NCBI GenBank assembly: GCA_900538475.1
Contig: UPYT01000021.1
Span: 1 to 61,262 of the forward strand
DNA from: an uncultured Clostridium sp.
Lineage (GTDB): Bacteria > Bacillota > Clostridia > Lachnospirales > Lachnospiraceae
Direction of reading: 5' to 3'
Length of the DNA: 61,262 nucleotides
A program made the translations under genes and the position numbers. The notes beneath the pieces were generated by a model, which was not told where the DNA came from, made no database searches, and was given only the letters and a program-made list of their open reading frames with translations. Shown here piece after piece: positions 60,024-61,262 of the stretch (positions are counted from its first letter, which is position 1; the number at the start of each line of letters is the position of its first letter).

Positions 60024-60287
60024 ATGCAAATTGTTTATATTCCAAGCGAATCAATGTCTGTTCAAGGTAAAAAAGATGAAATCTATAAAAGATATGGGAA
60101 AAACTGGAATATTAGAGAACAGGGAGGAGGTAACGGAAATTGGTTGTTGACCAGAAAAAGTGATGTGCTTGTAGATGGAAAAAGTTATCGTACTTTTGTA
60201 CTTGAACACTACGGTAAATCCAAGCTGACAGCGAAGCTTGTTGATAAATTTCGTGAAGATGTAGCAAATGGTAAAATAAAACTGTAA
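60024..60287 (+). CDS. Hypothetical protein of mobile element, 87 aa
   Basis: Small soluble protein with a beta-rich middle (NWNIREQGGGNGNWLLTRKSDVLVDGKSYRTFVLEHYG) and C-terminal helix. AAAGGAGG lies 8 bases before ATG, and an extended -10 (TG-A-TATAAT, ending 59958) precedes it. Codon use is A+T-rich, unlike the neighbouring minus-strand genes, so it may be a later insertion in the element. No function recognised. Divergent from the VLP gene. Confidence 0.65.
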   Translation: MQIVYIPSESMSVQGKKDEIYKRYGKNWNIREQGGGNGNWLLTRKSDVLVDGKSYRTFVLEHYGKSKLTAKLVDKFREDVANGKIKL

Positions 60288-60295
60288 ATGCCTAT

Positions 60296-60340
60296 GCCGT
60301 TATGCTATGAGCATAGTACATAGCATAACGGCTTCTCTTT
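60296..60340 (+). terminator. Terminator-like hairpin after the 87-aa gene
   Basis: GCCGTTATGCTATG (60296-60309) pairs perfectly with CATAGCATAACGGC (60319-60332), followed by TTCTCTTTC. Confidence 0.7.
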
Positions 60341-60365
60341 CGTTGAGCTAGCAAGGAGGGTGAAT

Positions 60366-61166
60366 ATGTCTTTATCCATACAAGAGCGATTAAAAGACCT
60401 ACGTGTGGAGCGTGGCTTGACGCTGGGGCAGCTTGCGGAGCAGACCGGGCTTTCCAAGTCTGCGCTGGGCAGTTACGAAACGGAAGACTTCAAGGACATC
60501 AGCCACTATGCCCTTATCCGGCTGGCGAAGTTTTACGGTGTGACCGCTGATTATCTGCTGGGGCTGTCTGAAATGAAAAATCACCCAAACGCCGATCTTG
60601 CAGACCTGCGTTTGAGTGATGAAATGATTGACCTGCTGAAAAGCGGGAGGATAGACAATACCCTGCTGTGTGAGCTGGCGGCGCACCCGGATTTCCCCCG
60701 GCTGATGGCTGACCTTGAAATCTATGTGAACGGAACGGCACTGAAACAGGCGCAGGGTGCAAACGCCATAGTGGACACGATGAGCGCAACTGTTATAAAA
60801 AAGCATAATCCTGGCATGAGTGATACGCAGTTAAGACAGCTTATCACCGCCCATATTGATGAGGACGAGTTTTGCCGCTATGTGATACAACGGGACATAA
60901 ACGGGATTGCCCTTGCTCTGCGGGAAACACACAAGGACGATTTTTTCAGCGTCCCAGAGGATAACCCGCTAAAAGAAATGCTGGAAACTGCTGGTGAAAT
61001 CGTCAGCCAGGACAGCGACACGGAACAAGCGTACTTGGCGTTTATCTGCAAACGGCTCAAGCTGAATTTTAGGAAGCTGTCAGTAGAAGAACGGAAGTGG
61101 CTGAAAAAGATTGCGGAAAAATCCGACTTGCTGAAGAATCCAAAACCGCAGAGAGGACGAAGATAA
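60366..61166 (+). CDS. XRE-family regulator of mobile element
   Basis: Regulator of 266 aa. Helix-turn-helix at residues 5-65 (ERLKDLRVERGLTLGQLAEQTGLSKSALGSYETEDFKDISHYALIRLAKFYGVTADYLLG), then a large helical C-domain with no known motif (VIKKHNPGMSDTQLRQLITAHIDEDEFCRYVIQ). Likely the master regulator of the element. AAGGAGG lies 6 bases before the ATG at 60366; a GTG at 60360 touches it and is less likely. A terminator follows. Confidence 0.88.
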   Translation: MSLSIQERLKDLRVERGLTLGQLAEQTGLSKSALGSYETEDFKDISHYALIRLAKFYGVTADYLLGLSEMKNHPNADLADLRLSDEMIDLLKSGRIDNTLLCELAAHPDFPRLMADLEIYVNGTALKQAQGANAIVDTMSATVIKKHNPGMSDTQLRQLITAHIDEDEFCRYVIQRDINGIALALRETHKDDFFSVPEDNPLKEMLETAGEIVSQDSDTEQAYLAFICKRLKLNFRKLSVEERKWLKKIAEKSDLLKNPKPQRGRR

Positions 61167-61222
61167 AAAATGCCTGAACGGCGGTTCTGGTTTTTCAGAA
61201 CCACCATCCAGGCATTTTGTTT
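61166..61222 (+). terminator. Terminator after XRE regulator
   Basis: AAAATGCCTG near 61167-61176 pairs with CAGGCATTTT near 61209-61218, with an inner GGTTCTG/CAGAACC stem; T-run follows. The last 40 bases of the window hold nothing recognisable. Confidence 0.8.
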
Positions 61223-61262
61223 AGTAATAGAAAAAGGTGCAGTTGATTATTGCGTATTGTCA

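Larger units (their letters stand above)
55895..61262. mobile_element. Left part of an integrative mobilizable element
   Basis: From the yigZ stop to the window end, gene content and base composition change: GC-rich, tightly packed minus-strand genes for a serine recombinase, a small protein, a MobV relaxase, a RepA-type protein and a cysteine-rich VLP protein, then plus-strand small gene and XRE regulator. The recombinase gene lies outermost, so an attachment site is expected in 55895-55954. No type IV secretion genes are seen, and the right end is outside the window, so mobilizable or larger conjugative element cannot be told apart. Confidence 0.8.

Noticed and set aside
1..61262. CRISPR array or ribosomal RNA genes
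   Set aside because: No regularly spaced repeat-spacer pattern and no rRNA sequence recognised anywhere in the window.

Overview
The window looks like chromosome from a spore-forming member of the Clostridia, most likely Lachnospiraceae. It carries sigK, the spoIIAA-spoIIAB-sigF operon, the spoVA operon and a cotJC-type coat catalase fragment. It also has mcsA-mcsB-clpC, a T-box before valS, and conserved families typical of Lachnospiraceae (DUF5717, DUF5716, DUF4364). Shine-Dalgarno sites are strong (AGGAGG). No ribosomal RNA operon or CRISPR array is present.

Layout. 1-4.0 kb: 3' end of a cotJC-like gene; an AT-rich interval holding a promoter-to-terminator unit with no clear protein; an SDR dehydrogenase plus FCD-type GntR regulator with three evenly spaced GTATAC sites; a small XRE regulator; a hairpin-rich intergenic repeat; an unknown 154-aa protein. 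4.0-9.6 kb: CoA-disulfide reductase/rhodanese fusion, a cation/proton antiporter (minus), sigK, galE. 9.6-16 kb: DUF4364 regulator (minus), diverging from a three-gene operon of unknown function (DUF5717, actin/Hsp70-like DUF5716, TPR protein). 16-22 kb: valine T-box, valS, folC, a 50-aa protein, a membrane TPR protein. 22-27 kb: a sporulation block, spoIIAA-spoIIAB-sigF, then a good sigma-G/F-type promoter, a previously easy-to-miss 50-aa membrane peptide gene, and spoVAA-AB-AC-AD-AE. 26.9-35 kb: VanZ-like protein, an endonuclease Q-UvrD helicase fusion, thioredoxin, membrane and soluble iron-sulfur proteins, a MATE exporter, a secreted glycosidase-like protein. 35-41.6 kb: a GntR regulator heading mcsA-mcsB-clpC (where CtsR usually sits), a conserved small protein and radA. 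41.7-47.5 kb: tRNA-Trp, then an AT-richer catabolic cassette (AraC regulator, enolase-superfamily dehydratase, anion transporter, alpha/beta hydrolase, GNAT). 47.5-55.9 kb: a 104-bp palindromic repeat, a truncated exported protein, MFS exporter with an AraC-GNAT fusion, adenine deaminase, class A penicillin-binding protein, YigZ. 55.9 kb to the end: the left part of an integrative mobilizable element (large serine recombinase, MobV relaxase, RepA-type protein, cysteine-rich VLP protein, XRE regulator), continuing beyond the window.

How the genes work together. The sporulation block joins the forespore-specific sigma-F switch to the spoVA channel that loads dipicolinic acid; the promoter placed at the end of sigF would let late forespore sigma factors drive spoVA independently. 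The mcsA-mcsB-clpC genes make the arginine-phosphorylation protein-quality pathway. The 42-47 kb cassette looks like uptake and breakdown of a sugar acid or its ester/lactone. The most interesting unexplained systems are the DUF5717-DUF5716-TPR operon, the EndoQ-UvrD fusion, the GntR-for-CtsR swap, and the orphan transcription unit at about 0.4-0.83 kb.
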